Assembly (NCBI GenBank): GCA_945872225.1
Contig: CAMBZK010000043.1
Span: 1 to 8,333, forward strand
Direction of reading: 5' to 3'
DNA length: 8,333 bases
From: a candidate division TM6 bacterium UASB124
GTDB lineage: Bacteria; Babelota; Babeliae; Babelales; RVW-14
Part shown: positions 1 to 6,792 of the stretch, piece after piece
Numbering within the stretch: the first letter of the stretch is position 1
How the letters are laid out: each line of letters begins with the position of its first letter
Notes under the pieces: generated by a model
The model's input: only the letters and a program-made list of their open reading frames with translations
Told to the model about the DNA's origin: nothing
Database searches by the model: none
Translations under genes and position numbers: made by a program

Positions 1-840
1 AACACGCTCACCATAGTTGGCTGGCAGCACCGATACCCGGACGTCGAATACGCGGTCGGCAACCTTAACCTGAATGCGCCCGTCTTGCGGCACGCGCTTT
101 TCGGCAATGTTCATGTTCGACATAATTTTGATACGAGAAACAATAGCGCCCTGGTACCGCTTAGGAGGCGTTAGGCGCAAGTACATATTGCCATCGATCC
201 GAAAGCGTACCCGCAGCTCACGCTCGAAAGGCTCAATGTGAATGTCTGAGGCACCCTCTTTTGCTGCCTGCATGAGCATATGGTTAACGAGCTTAACAAT
301 GGGCGCATCGTTAGCCATTTCCATAATGTCTTTGTCTTCTAGCGGCCCCATTTCCAGATCAATTTCTTCAGACTCGCCCTCTTTCAGCTCATCCATCATC
401 TCTTTGCTGGTCTCAAGCGGATAGTATTTATTGATCGCATCATTAATGGCTTCGTCAGTTGAAAACGCGTAAACCACCTCACCAGCCATGAGCAGAGCCA
501 AATCATCAAGGGGCTGCAAGTCTTGCGGGTTTGCCGTCACAATGGTCTTGCGTCCTTCAAACATAACGGGGATGACAGCATGCTGGCGTAAAAATTTGAG
601 CGGCACTTTACCCAAAAGCTGTGGATCTGCCATTTGCTCTGTAATTTTTTCAATAAATTGGACGTTGATCTGCAGCGCTAAGCCACGTGCCATAGAGACT
701 TTTGATATAAACTTTTTTTCAAGATAGATCTGTAGAAGAGGCTTTCCTGTCTCTTGGTGCTCCAATAATGCCTGAGCATGCTGATCTGCGTTGATCATAT
801 TCTGCTCAATAAAAATATCTTCTAGCTTTTTGCGTAACAT
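1..840 (-). CDS. gspE: GspE/PilB-family secretion/pilus assembly ATPase, N-terminal 280 residues (partial)
   Basis: Hexameric cytoplasmic ATPase of the kind that powers type II secretion or type IV pilus extension. The reading frame is open from ATG at 840 to the window edge, so only the N-terminal half is present; the Walker A and B motifs would lie beyond base 1. Residues 1-65 match the MshEN layout of two repeated helical motifs. Residues 178-280 are the start of the ATPase core, with the hallmark ASDIHIEP (197-204), VRFRIDG (211-217) and NIAEKRVPQDGRI (244-256). The start is supported by a strong AGGAGG at 847-852. The gene is transcribed away from the division operon. GspE and PilB cannot be told apart without the C-terminal half and neighbouring genes; family assignment is secure. 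Confidence 0.95.
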   Translation of the reverse strand, partial: MLRKKLEDIFIEQNMINADQHAQALLEHQETGKPLLQIYLEKKFISKVSMARGLALQINVQFIEKITEQMADPQLLGKVPLKFLRQHAVIPVMFEGRKTIVTANPQDLQPLDDLALLMAGEVVYAFSTDEAINDAINKYYPLETSKEMMDELKEGESEEIDLEMGPLEDKDIMEMANDAPIVKLVNHMLMQAAKEGASDIHIEPFERELRVRFRIDGNMYLRLTPPKRYQGAIVSRIKIMSNMNIAEKRVPQDGRIQVKVADRVFDVRVSVLPANYGERV

Positions 841-887
841 CCAGCACCTCCTACAGGCACGTTAACCTTAATCTTGCTCTCACGCAG

Positions 888-916
888 ATGATAACAAAGG
901 GCTATAGCTCCATCAA
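888..916 (-). promoter_or_regulatory. Sigma70-like promoter for the GspE/PilB gene
   Basis: Read on the minus strand, TTGATG (911-916) is followed after exactly 17 bases by TATCAT (888-893), which is 4/6 and 5/6 of consensus. Transcription would start near 881, giving a leader of about 40 bases before the ATG at 840. It sits in the divergent region shared with the division operon. No equally good plus-strand promoter was found there; a TATAAA at 917-922 lacks a recognisable -35 element. Confidence 0.5.
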
Positions 917-1016
917 TATAAAAGTATCCTTCACCATTTATTGCAGTGTGACTGATTTTTTTTCTAGGCTGATGCTGAAAATGTTGATACGGTCTGGGGC
1001 TAAGGAAAATCCCATC

Positions 1017-1838
1017 ATGAAAATGCCAGTAAAAAAAAGCATAAAACGCTTTCTTATTGCGAGCATCTTAGTTGGCGTAAGCTTACCTGTCATTGTCGTT
1101 GGCGGTAAAAAAATCTTTTTTTACTGGTCAGAACAGATGCATACTTTTTTCACGCCTGAAGAGGTCAGCATCACCATGATCGGCCCAGAAAATAGCGATC
1201 TGATCAGCAAAATAAACTACTTCACGCAGCAACAGATTATCAAAAAAAGCTTGCTCACCACGTCGCCAGAAATACTGGTGGCACTCTTACAAAAAACATT
1301 TCCTGCCATCAAAAAAATAACCTACGAGTACCAGCCCCCAAAAACAATACTTTTTACCGTTGAAGGCACCAAACCAACCTGCCTAGTTAATGGTAATTTT
1401 GTCATTGGCGATCAGCCAAAGCTCCTCAATAAGACTGACTTTAATGCCAACAGCCTCACCAATTTGCCAAGCATCACTATCGATAAGCGCTGGCTCACCG
1501 ACAATCTTGTTAGGCCAAGCTTATACAGTTTGATCAATCGCCTAACAACCAAGCAGTGGACAACCTTTGCTATCAGCTACCACGCCCCATGGCTCCTAGA
1601 GCTTGCTCCCTACAAATCAGTTTGCAAAACTGCCATCTTGGCAACAGAACATAGTCTGTTTGAGACTAAAAAATTCGACGCCATCTCCTCTATCTTTCAA
1701 GACCTCTGTGCGCGTGGCATCATCACCAAAAAAGTCCTTGAAGCTAAAAATTGTTCGTTACTGTTTGATACGCGCATAAAAGATCAGATTATCGTTAGAT
1801 GCAATCAACCTGCGAAGAGGGGGAGGGGACATGGTTAA
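1017..1838 (+). CDS. ftsQ: FtsQ/DivIB-like cell division protein
   Basis: Bitopic inner-membrane division protein which, in the family, links the FtsZ ring to the periplasmic FtsB/FtsL and septal peptidoglycan synthesis. The 273-residue product has a short basic cytoplasmic N-terminus (KK and KR within residues 6-11), one membrane span at about 12-29, a POTRA-like region at about 48-118, and a beta-rich C-terminal region ending in DTRIKDQIIVR, which resembles the DLR...VIVR element of FtsQ. Identification rests on this architecture plus its place directly before ftsA, as sequence is divergent. ATG 1017 is chosen because AAGGAA lies 9-10 bases upstream and it puts the basic residues just before the membrane span; the frame is open from 888, but that extension looks non-coding. 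It overlaps ftsA by 8 bases, and the ftsA ribosome site dictates its odd glycine/arginine tail. Confidence 0.75.
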   Translation: MKMPVKKSIKRFLIASILVGVSLPVIVVGGKKIFFYWSEQMHTFFTPEEVSITMIGPENSDLISKINYFTQQQIIKKSLLTTSPEILVALLQKTFPAIKKITYEYQPPKTILFTVEGTKPTCLVNGNFVIGDQPKLLNKTDFNANSLTNLPSITIDKRWLTDNLVRPSLYSLINRLTTKQWTTFAISYHAPWLLELAPYKSVCKTAILATEHSLFETKKFDAISSIFQDLCARGIITKKVLEAKNCSLLFDTRIKDQIIVRCNQPAKRGRGHG

Positions 1839-3078
1839 AAAAATTGTAGGCAAGACCGTTACTGCCATTGACATTGGCACGACCAAAATTGTGGTCATCA
1901 TCGCACACATTAATGCCCAGGGCTACACCGAAATTGTGGGCATCGGGCAGCACCCGTCGTACGGCCTACGCAAAGGAGTCATTGTCAATATTAGCCAAAC
2001 TGTCGACTCTATAAAAGCCGCGGTAAAAGAGGCTGAGAGCATGGCAGGGGTAACGGTAGAATCTGCCTGCGTTGGTATTTCTGGTGGGCATATTCAATCA
2101 TTCAACTCCACCGGCGTTGTGGCAATCAAAGGCCGCGAAGTCTCGCAAAGCGATATCGACCGTGTTATTGATGCTGCCAAAGCTATCCCACTCCCCAAAG
2201 ACCAGTATATTTTACACGTGCTGCCACAGTATTTTCGTGTCGATGGCCAAGAGTACGTGTTTGATTCGCTTGGCATGTACGGCATACGCCTAGAAGCACA
2301 AATCCATATCATCACCGGTGCTGTTGCATCAGCACAAAATATTATCAAATCGTGCGAGCTTGCTGGCGTTAACGTCTCCGACATTGTGCTTGAACAACTC
2401 GCATCAGCTGCTGCCGTGCTCACTCCATCAGAGCAAGAGATGGGCGTTGGCATTTTAGATATCGGCGGCGGCACGTGCGATTTTGCGATTTATAAAGACG
2501 GTCGCATTCGCCACTCAAAAGTACTCCCCATCGCCGGCAACCATTTCACCAATGATATTGCCATTGGCCTTGGGATCCCTTTTGAACGAGCTGAAGAGCT
2601 GAAAAAGCGCTATGGATCAGTTTTTGTTGATGACCAGCACACCAACAACATTGATGTCGACCTTGGCTACGATGGTGGCGTCAAAAACATCTCGCTCAAA
2701 AACATGGTTGAGATCATTAATTTTCGTGCTGAAGAAATTATCGATCTGTTTGCTGAAGAAATTAACCAGTATAAGCTACACGCGCTCATGCCATGCGGCT
2801 TAGTCATCACCGGCGGTGGCGCCCTGCTCAATGATATCACCACCCTGGCAAGCGAAAAGCTTAATATCCCGGTACGCGTCGGCATACCAACCGCGCCAGT
2901 GGACGGCGACAATCATCACATGCCAGATATTTTAAAAAGCCCGATCTACGCAACCGCCTACGGCCTCCTCGTTGACGCCTCTGGTGAACGCAGCATGGGC
3001 GAAATCTCCACCCAGGAATCAGCACTATTTGCAAATGTCATGAAACGAATGAAATCATGGATCTATGACCTGTTTTAA
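1831..3078 (+). CDS. ftsA: Cell division protein FtsA
   Basis: Actin-like ATPase that tethers FtsZ filaments to the inner membrane and recruits later division proteins. The 415 residues have a standard FtsA length. Visible motifs: phosphate-1 loop AIDIGTTK (12-19), the 1C subdomain around residues 85-165 including LGMYGIRLEA (147-156), phosphate-2 loop LDIGGGTCDF (209-218), and the adenosine motif VITGGGALL (325-333). The final stretch, about residues 398-415 (ALFANVMKRMKSWIYDLF), is a basic amphipathic helix typical of the membrane-targeting sequence. The start follows a purine-rich GGAGGGG at 1822-1828, which lies inside the end of the upstream gene; the two genes overlap by 8 bases, suggesting translational coupling. 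FtsZ follows after 9 bases. Confidence 0.97.
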   Translation: MVKKIVGKTVTAIDIGTTKIVVIIAHINAQGYTEIVGIGQHPSYGLRKGVIVNISQTVDSIKAAVKEAESMAGVTVESACVGISGGHIQSFNSTGVVAIKGREVSQSDIDRVIDAAKAIPLPKDQYILHVLPQYFRVDGQEYVFDSLGMYGIRLEAQIHIITGAVASAQNIIKSCELAGVNVSDIVLEQLASAAAVLTPSEQEMGVGILDIGGGTCDFAIYKDGRIRHSKVLPIAGNHFTNDIAIGLGIPFERAEELKKRYGSVFVDDQHTNNIDVDLGYDGGVKNISLKNMVEIINFRAEEIIDLFAEEINQYKLHALMPCGLVITGGGALLNDITTLASEKLNIPVRVGIPTAPVDGDNHHMPDILKSPIYATAYGLLVDASGERSMGEISTQESALFANVMKRMKSWIYDLF

Positions 3079-3090
3079 GGAGCAATTATG
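3072..3090 (+). promoter_or_regulatory. ftsZ ribosome binding site overlapping the ftsA stop
   Basis: TAAGGAG at 3076-3082 combines the ftsA stop codon with a canonical AAGGAG, spaced 5 bases from the ftsZ ATG at 3088. Ribosomes ending ftsA would finish directly on the ftsZ initiation site, favouring coupled synthesis. Confidence 0.8.
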
Positions 3091-4344
3091 ATCGAAATAC
3101 TAAATTTTGAAGAAGAGCTGAACAGCGCAGGCGTTAGCCTAAAAGTTATTGGCGTTGGTGGCGCTGGCAGCAATGCCGTTAATAGCATGATCACGAGCGG
3201 GGAAATGGACGGGATAGCATTCATTGTTGCCAATACTGATGCACAAGCGCTGCACCAATCACCGGCACGTAGCAAGGTCCAAATTGGTAAAAAAATTACC
3301 AAAGGGCTTGGCGCAGGTTCAAATCCAGAAATTGGCAAACGAGCGGCAGAAGAAGATATTGATGCCATCAAAGAGCTGCTGAACAACACCGATATTTTGT
3401 TTTTAACGGCCGGCCTTGGTGGTGGCACCGGCTCAGGCGCACTACCGATTATTGCGCAGTCAGCACGTGAAATGGGTATTCTAACCGTTGGCGTTGTAAC
3501 CAAACCATTTTCATTTGAAGGCAAGCGCCGCGCTAAGCACGCCGATGATGCGTTCAATAATATCAAAGGCACCGTTGATACCTTGATCGTTGTGCCAAAC
3601 CAAAAGCTCCTCGAGCATGCTGACCCTAAAATATCTATGCTCAATGCATTTGCGCTCTCAAACGATATTTTGAAACAAGCAATCAAAGGCATCTCCGACA
3701 TCATCACCCGAGCTGGCCACGTCAATGTCGACTTTGCTGACGTACGCACCATTATGAAAGACACTGGCATGGCAATTATGGGCACCGGCCGCGCATCAGG
3801 ACCTGACCGTGCTCGCCAGGCAGCCATGCGCGCGATCAGCTCGCCACTACTTGAAAATGCCAGCATCCGTGGCGCCAAAGGTGTGCTTATCAACATCACT
3901 GGCAACGCCGACCTTGAGTTGCAAGAGATCAACGATGCAGCAACCATGGTCTATGAAATGGTTAACCCTGAAGCAAACATCATCATGGGCTCGGTCATTG
4001 ATACGACGCTTGGCAATGAAATTTGTGTTACGGTTATCGCCACCGGCCTTGAGCAGCCTGTTGTTATTGCAGCGCCAGTAGTTGTAGCGGCACCGGTAAT
4101 CACCCCTGCGGTTGTTGAACAAGTTGTTGTACCTGTTGCTCCTGTAGCGGCACCAGCTGTAGCTTTTGTTGAAGAGCCGGTTGAAGTAGAAGCCGTTGCA
4201 CCAACCATGGTCTCCCCAGCTACCTCAGCAGTTATGCACACTGCCCCTGTTGAAGAATCATTCGATATGGACAACCTCGACACACCGACGTTTATGCGTA
4301 AAAAAGCTGCTGAACACAATGCGCAAAGCCATGACGAACAATAG
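3088..4344 (+). CDS. ftsZ: Cell division protein FtsZ
   Basis: Tubulin-like GTPase that polymerises into the division ring. The 418 residues show the N-terminal nucleotide site GVGGAGSNAV (22-31) and NTDAQAL (49-55), the tubulin signature GGGTGSG (111-117), and the T7 synergy loop NVDFADVRTIM (213-223) whose two Asp residues complete GTP hydrolysis in the adjacent subunit. The globular core ends near residue 320. A linker of about 75 residues follows, first almost pure Val/Ala/Pro (323-360), then acidic. The C-terminal peptide LDTPTFMRKK (397-406) matches the family's docking peptide for FtsA and other partners. All catalytic landmarks are intact. It is the last gene of the division operon, followed by an intrinsic terminator about 50 bases downstream. 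Confidence 0.98.
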   Translation: MIEILNFEEELNSAGVSLKVIGVGGAGSNAVNSMITSGEMDGIAFIVANTDAQALHQSPARSKVQIGKKITKGLGAGSNPEIGKRAAEEDIDAIKELLNNTDILFLTAGLGGGTGSGALPIIAQSAREMGILTVGVVTKPFSFEGKRRAKHADDAFNNIKGTVDTLIVVPNQKLLEHADPKISMLNAFALSNDILKQAIKGISDIITRAGHVNVDFADVRTIMKDTGMAIMGTGRASGPDRARQAAMRAISSPLLENASIRGAKGVLINITGNADLELQEINDAATMVYEMVNPEANIIMGSVIDTTLGNEICVTVIATGLEQPVVIAAPVVVAAPVITPAVVEQVVVPVAPVAAPAVAFVEEPVEVEAVAPTMVSPATSAVMHTAPVEESFDMDNLDTPTFMRKKAAEHNAQSHDEQ

Positions 4345-4393
4345 TCTTTATTATCCACCGATCGGTTCAATCATCGGGATTAGAAAGTAAATT

Positions 4394-4417
4394 AAGGGCC
4401 AGATGTGGCCCTTTTTT
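4394..4417 (+). terminator. Intrinsic terminator after ftsZ
   Basis: A perfect 8-bp stem (AAGGGCCA at 4394-4401, TGGCCCTT at 4406-4413) with a four-base GATG loop runs into six consecutive T residues (4412-4417). This is a textbook Rho-independent terminator separating the division operon from the ankyrin array. Confidence 0.9.
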
Positions 4418-4437
4418 CATGCTTTTATTTGCTACAC

Positions 4438-4465
4438 TTGTTCGCATATTATTTCGTGTTAAAAT
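4438..4465 (+). promoter_or_regulatory. Candidate promoter of the ankyrin array
   Basis: TTGTTC (4438-4443) and TAAAAT (4460-4465, 5/6 of the -10 consensus) are 16 bases apart, just downstream of the ftsZ terminator. Transcription would begin near 4472 and give a leader of about 36 bases before the first ankyrin gene. The -35 box is weak, so the site is tentative. Confidence 0.4.
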
Positions 4466-4496
4466 GCGCCATACAACTTGCTAAACATCTGATACC

Positions 4497-4525
4497 GAAA
4501 GAACCTCATGACCAATTTCAATCGC
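4497..4525 (+). repeat. Start-codon context repeat, copy 1
   Basis: GAAAGAACCTCATGACCAAT plus nine further bases surround the ATG of paralog 1. The same 29 bases recur at 6764-6792 with one mismatch, and in a more diverged form at 5692-5719. GAAAG can pair with the CUUUC end of 16S rRNA, so it may act as the ribosome site in the absence of a GGAG core. Confidence 0.6.
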
Positions 4526-5665
4526 TCCACAACAATCTTCAGCATACTGCTCGCCTGCACAACCAATGCAGCCTTTGGTGCAACCAATGAGCGACGAAAT
4601 ATCACTGCACCAAATGACGACTGTTTGGACCCCGTTGCTGCATTTTTAGATATTCCTAATCACAATAATTTGGCAAAAGTATGGAAACAATCATTTGGTC
4701 CCATCGCTGAGCAGCCGCTTCGCAGAATTATGGCGAAGATTGTGATGCCAACAACAATCTCGTATTTTATTGGTACGCATAACGAGCATACTCGCGACAT
4801 TACCCCCGATCAGGCTCAAAAAGCACGTGTCATGCTCGCTCGTGCTATTTTGTACAAAGTTCTTCAGCCCGGAGAAGTAGAAAAAGATGCAAACGGTATG
4901 TATTCGGTGCCAAATGGGACAATGCAAAATTTGCTCTTGGCTATCAGTGACAACGAAACTCTCGGATCTGGCGTAGAAAAAAGCAACGTATTTGTGGTCA
5001 TTCGTGAGCTTGCCAACAAAGCAGACCCTGATCAAGAAGTAGGGGATGATGGGTATCAGAAACCGTTGTTAGGCGTTGCCTGCGGCAAACAGCACGCGGG
5101 GATCGTCAAATTACTGCTCCAGTATGGAGCCAATCCAAATGCCGGGTGGGGGAAGAAGGTCGGCCACAATACGTGCTTGTGTACCGCTGTCACAGAAGGC
5201 AATATTGAAAACGCTCTTCTCCTACTTAACTGTCCAGGATTTAATAGCATCGACGCTGCTGGCCTTGCATACTTTACAGCCCTACACGTGGCCTGTTATC
5301 TAAAAGACATGGCTCTGGCAAAGCTTCTGCTTCAGCACGGGGCAAATCCAAATCTATTAACAGGCAGCGGCAAGACAGCACTACTTCTCGTTTGTAGCGG
5401 GGGCAACGCAAAAATGGTTGCACGCCTTCTAAAGCACAACGCTGACCCGGCAGTCCGCAGTTCTGAGGGCCCATTTAGAGGCAAAACAGCCCTGCAAATT
5501 GCTCGTGAGCTTAAGCACCAAGATTGCGTTGAGCTGCTTGAAAATCATGCCATGCAGATGCAAGACAGCCCCGCACCAGAAAAAATTATTGATCAGCCAG
5601 GGCCAGCTAGAAACACGCCAAAAGCCGCTAGAAGAAGTATCTGTGACCGATGCGTAATTTCGTAG
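4508..5665 (+). CDS. Exported F-box-like ankyrin-repeat protein, paralog 1
   Basis: First of three tandem paralogs; 385 residues. The leader MTNFNRSTTIFSILLAC has one Arg, a short hydrophobic core and an LLAC lipobox with Cys17, so a lipoprotein signal is likely. Residues about 35-64 have the spacing of an F-box (CLDPVAAFLD...NNLAKVWKQSF). A helical middle (about 65-178) contains QKARVMLARAILYKVLQP. Five ankyrin repeats follow at about 184-213, 220-250, 254-283, 286-317 and 323-350, with LLLQYGANPN and TALHVACY hallmarks. Ankyrin repeats are protein-binding scaffolds, and F-boxes in eukaryotes bind Skp1 of ubiquitin ligases. A host-directed role is inference. The basic tail after residue 354 is absent from paralog 2. 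The ATG has only a weak GAAAG ribosome site, but the same context precedes the third paralog. Confidence 0.85.
   Translation: MTNFNRSTTIFSILLACTTNAAFGATNERRNITAPNDDCLDPVAAFLDIPNHNNLAKVWKQSFGPIAEQPLRRIMAKIVMPTTISYFIGTHNEHTRDITPDQAQKARVMLARAILYKVLQPGEVEKDANGMYSVPNGTMQNLLLAISDNETLGSGVEKSNVFVVIRELANKADPDQEVGDDGYQKPLLGVACGKQHAGIVKLLLQYGANPNAGWGKKVGHNTCLCTAVTEGNIENALLLLNCPGFNSIDAAGLAYFTALHVACYLKDMALAKLLLQHGANPNLLTGSGKTALLLVCSGGNAKMVARLLKHNADPAVRSSEGPFRGKTALQIARELKHQDCVELLENHAMQMQDSPAPEKIIDQPGPARNTPKAARRSICDRCVIS
5480..5566 (+). repeat. Conserved terminal ankyrin segment shared by paralogs 1 and 2 (copy 1)
   Basis: This 29-codon segment (GKTALQIAR ... HAMQMQD) matches 6659-6745 at 27 of 29 residues but only about 72 of 87 bases. 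Ten of the 12 differing codons are synonymous. Confidence 0.8.
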
Positions 5666-5701
5666 CAGACCATCGCCGCTCTCTTCACACTGAAAGTACT
5701 C

Positions 5702-6757
5702 ATGACCAATCTCAATCGCACGACAATCTTCACCCTCCTGCTCGCATGCACTACCAAGACAATTTTCGGCGCAGAAAGCCAGTCGGCTGCTGGCACGGCA
5801 ACAGCACCACGCCGGGGCATAGCCGCGCTCAACGACAATTGCTTGAGCGTTGCTAGCGCTTTTTTAACCGAAGGCGACAAGGCCAATTTTGCCCAGGCAT
5901 CAAAAGAATTTCGTACGCGCGTTCCGCATGAAACAGTTAAGAGCTTGGCGGCAAAAATCGTGTTGCCTAACGGAATTAGCGATCATCGATTTAATTACGC
6001 GATTGATCAATACGATAGGCAAAAAATTCGTATGCTTATCGCTTCAGCTATACTTAATAATGTAGTGATCATCACCAAAGATCCTATTGATTTGTTTAGC
6101 CCCGTAGCATTTGATCCCCCTCGGGTTCTAGAAAACACTGATGGCACATATGAAGTCAACGCAGACTTAGCCATTAAAGTGTACCGCGTATTACCATCCC
6201 CCAGCGGACCTTTTGATGATCTTACAACGGCTGCTTTTTATGCTAATCCACTTAGAACTCTCGCATGCCTTTATAAAAAGATAAGCCCTAACGGTGTTAA
6301 CTCTGCAAAGGTCTCTCCGCTTTTTCAAGCTTTTGCCGGGATTTCTTCCGCAAATCATTTTACTACTCAAGTCCCTGCTAGATTCGTGACAATCAAATTA
6401 TTACTTACTCATGGCGCAAACCCTAATATTGCAAACCATAATACCCCAAATATAGGGCAAACATGCTTACACCTTGCAGCTGCAAATAACTGCCCAAGAG
6501 CAGCACTTCTTTTACTAAACCACCCTGATTTTACTAGCATTGATGCTACCAACCAACTTGGCCGCACAGCGCTGCATATTGCTTGCTACAACGGGTTCAC
6601 TGAAATGGCTGCGACTTTACTTAAGTACGGCGCTAATTCAAATATTACCCAAGCTTATGGAAAGACAGCCTTACAAATCGCTCGTCAGTACAAACACCAA
6701 GATTGCGTTGAACTCCTTGAAAATCATGCGATGCAGATGCAGGATCAGGCAGCGTGA
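5702..6757 (+). CDS. Exported F-box-like ankyrin-repeat protein, paralog 2
   Basis: Second paralog, 351 residues, beginning 36 bases after paralog 1 with no terminator between them. Leader MTNLNRTTIFTLLLAC again ends in a lipobox (Cys16). The F-box-like segment at about 43-72 reads LNDNCLSVASAFL then ANFAQASKEF. The middle region (about 75-200) is the most diverged of the three and is longer, with only scattered similarity such as DGTYEV (147-152). About four ankyrin repeats follow: a degenerate one near 204-242 ending LLLTHGANPN, then 250-282, 286-315 and 319-348. The last repeat is nearly identical to that of paralog 1, ending HAMQMQD. Function unknown; protein-protein interaction is expected from the repeats. 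ATG 5702 is fixed by alignment to the other two starts. Confidence 0.83.
   Translation: MTNLNRTTIFTLLLACTTKTIFGAESQSAAGTATAPRRGIAALNDNCLSVASAFLTEGDKANFAQASKEFRTRVPHETVKSLAAKIVLPNGISDHRFNYAIDQYDRQKIRMLIASAILNNVVIITKDPIDLFSPVAFDPPRVLENTDGTYEVNADLAIKVYRVLPSPSGPFDDLTTAAFYANPLRTLACLYKKISPNGVNSAKVSPLFQAFAGISSANHFTTQVPARFVTIKLLLTHGANPNIANHNTPNIGQTCLHLAAANNCPRAALLLLNHPDFTSIDATNQLGRTALHIACYNGFTEMAATLLKYGANSNITQAYGKTALQIARQYKHQDCVELLENHAMQMQDQAA
6659..6745 (+). repeat. Conserved terminal ankyrin segment shared by paralogs 1 and 2 (copy 2)
   Basis: Partner of the segment at 5480-5566. The only residue changes are Glu-Leu to Gln-Tyr in the middle of the repeat. Paralog 3 has only a distant equivalent here. 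Confidence 0.8.
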
Positions 6758-6763
6758 ACCAAC

Positions 6764-6792
6764 GAAAGAACCTCATGACCAATTTGAATCGC
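6764..6792 (+). repeat. Start-codon context repeat, copy 2
   Basis: Matches the paralog 1 start context at 28 of 29 bases, including all 11 bases upstream of the ATG. This settles the start of paralog 3 at 6775 rather than at the upstream GTG. Confidence 0.6.

Noticed and set aside
888..1016. N-terminal extension of the FtsQ-like frame to ATG 888
   Set aside because: The extra 43 residues lie before the basic segment and membrane span, have no ribosome site and overlap the divergent promoter; ATG 1017 has AAGGAA suitably placed.
2094..2474. 126-codon minus-strand frame opposite ftsA
   Set aside because: Antisense shadow of the conserved ftsA frame, with no ribosome site or recognisable domain.
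3075..3947. 290-codon open frame on the minus strand opposite ftsZ
   Set aside because: It lies fully antisense to an unmistakable ftsZ; its Ser/Ala/Pro/Ile-rich composition is the usual shadow of codon bias in the real gene.
4357..4366. Perfect 10-base palindrome ACCGATCGGT after ftsZ
   Set aside because: Short, seen once, and not associated with a promoter; likely chance.
6754..6774. GTG start giving paralog 3 seven extra residues
   Set aside because: The paralogs begin with the equivalent of ATG 6775 and the bases around that ATG are repeated at the paralog 1 start.
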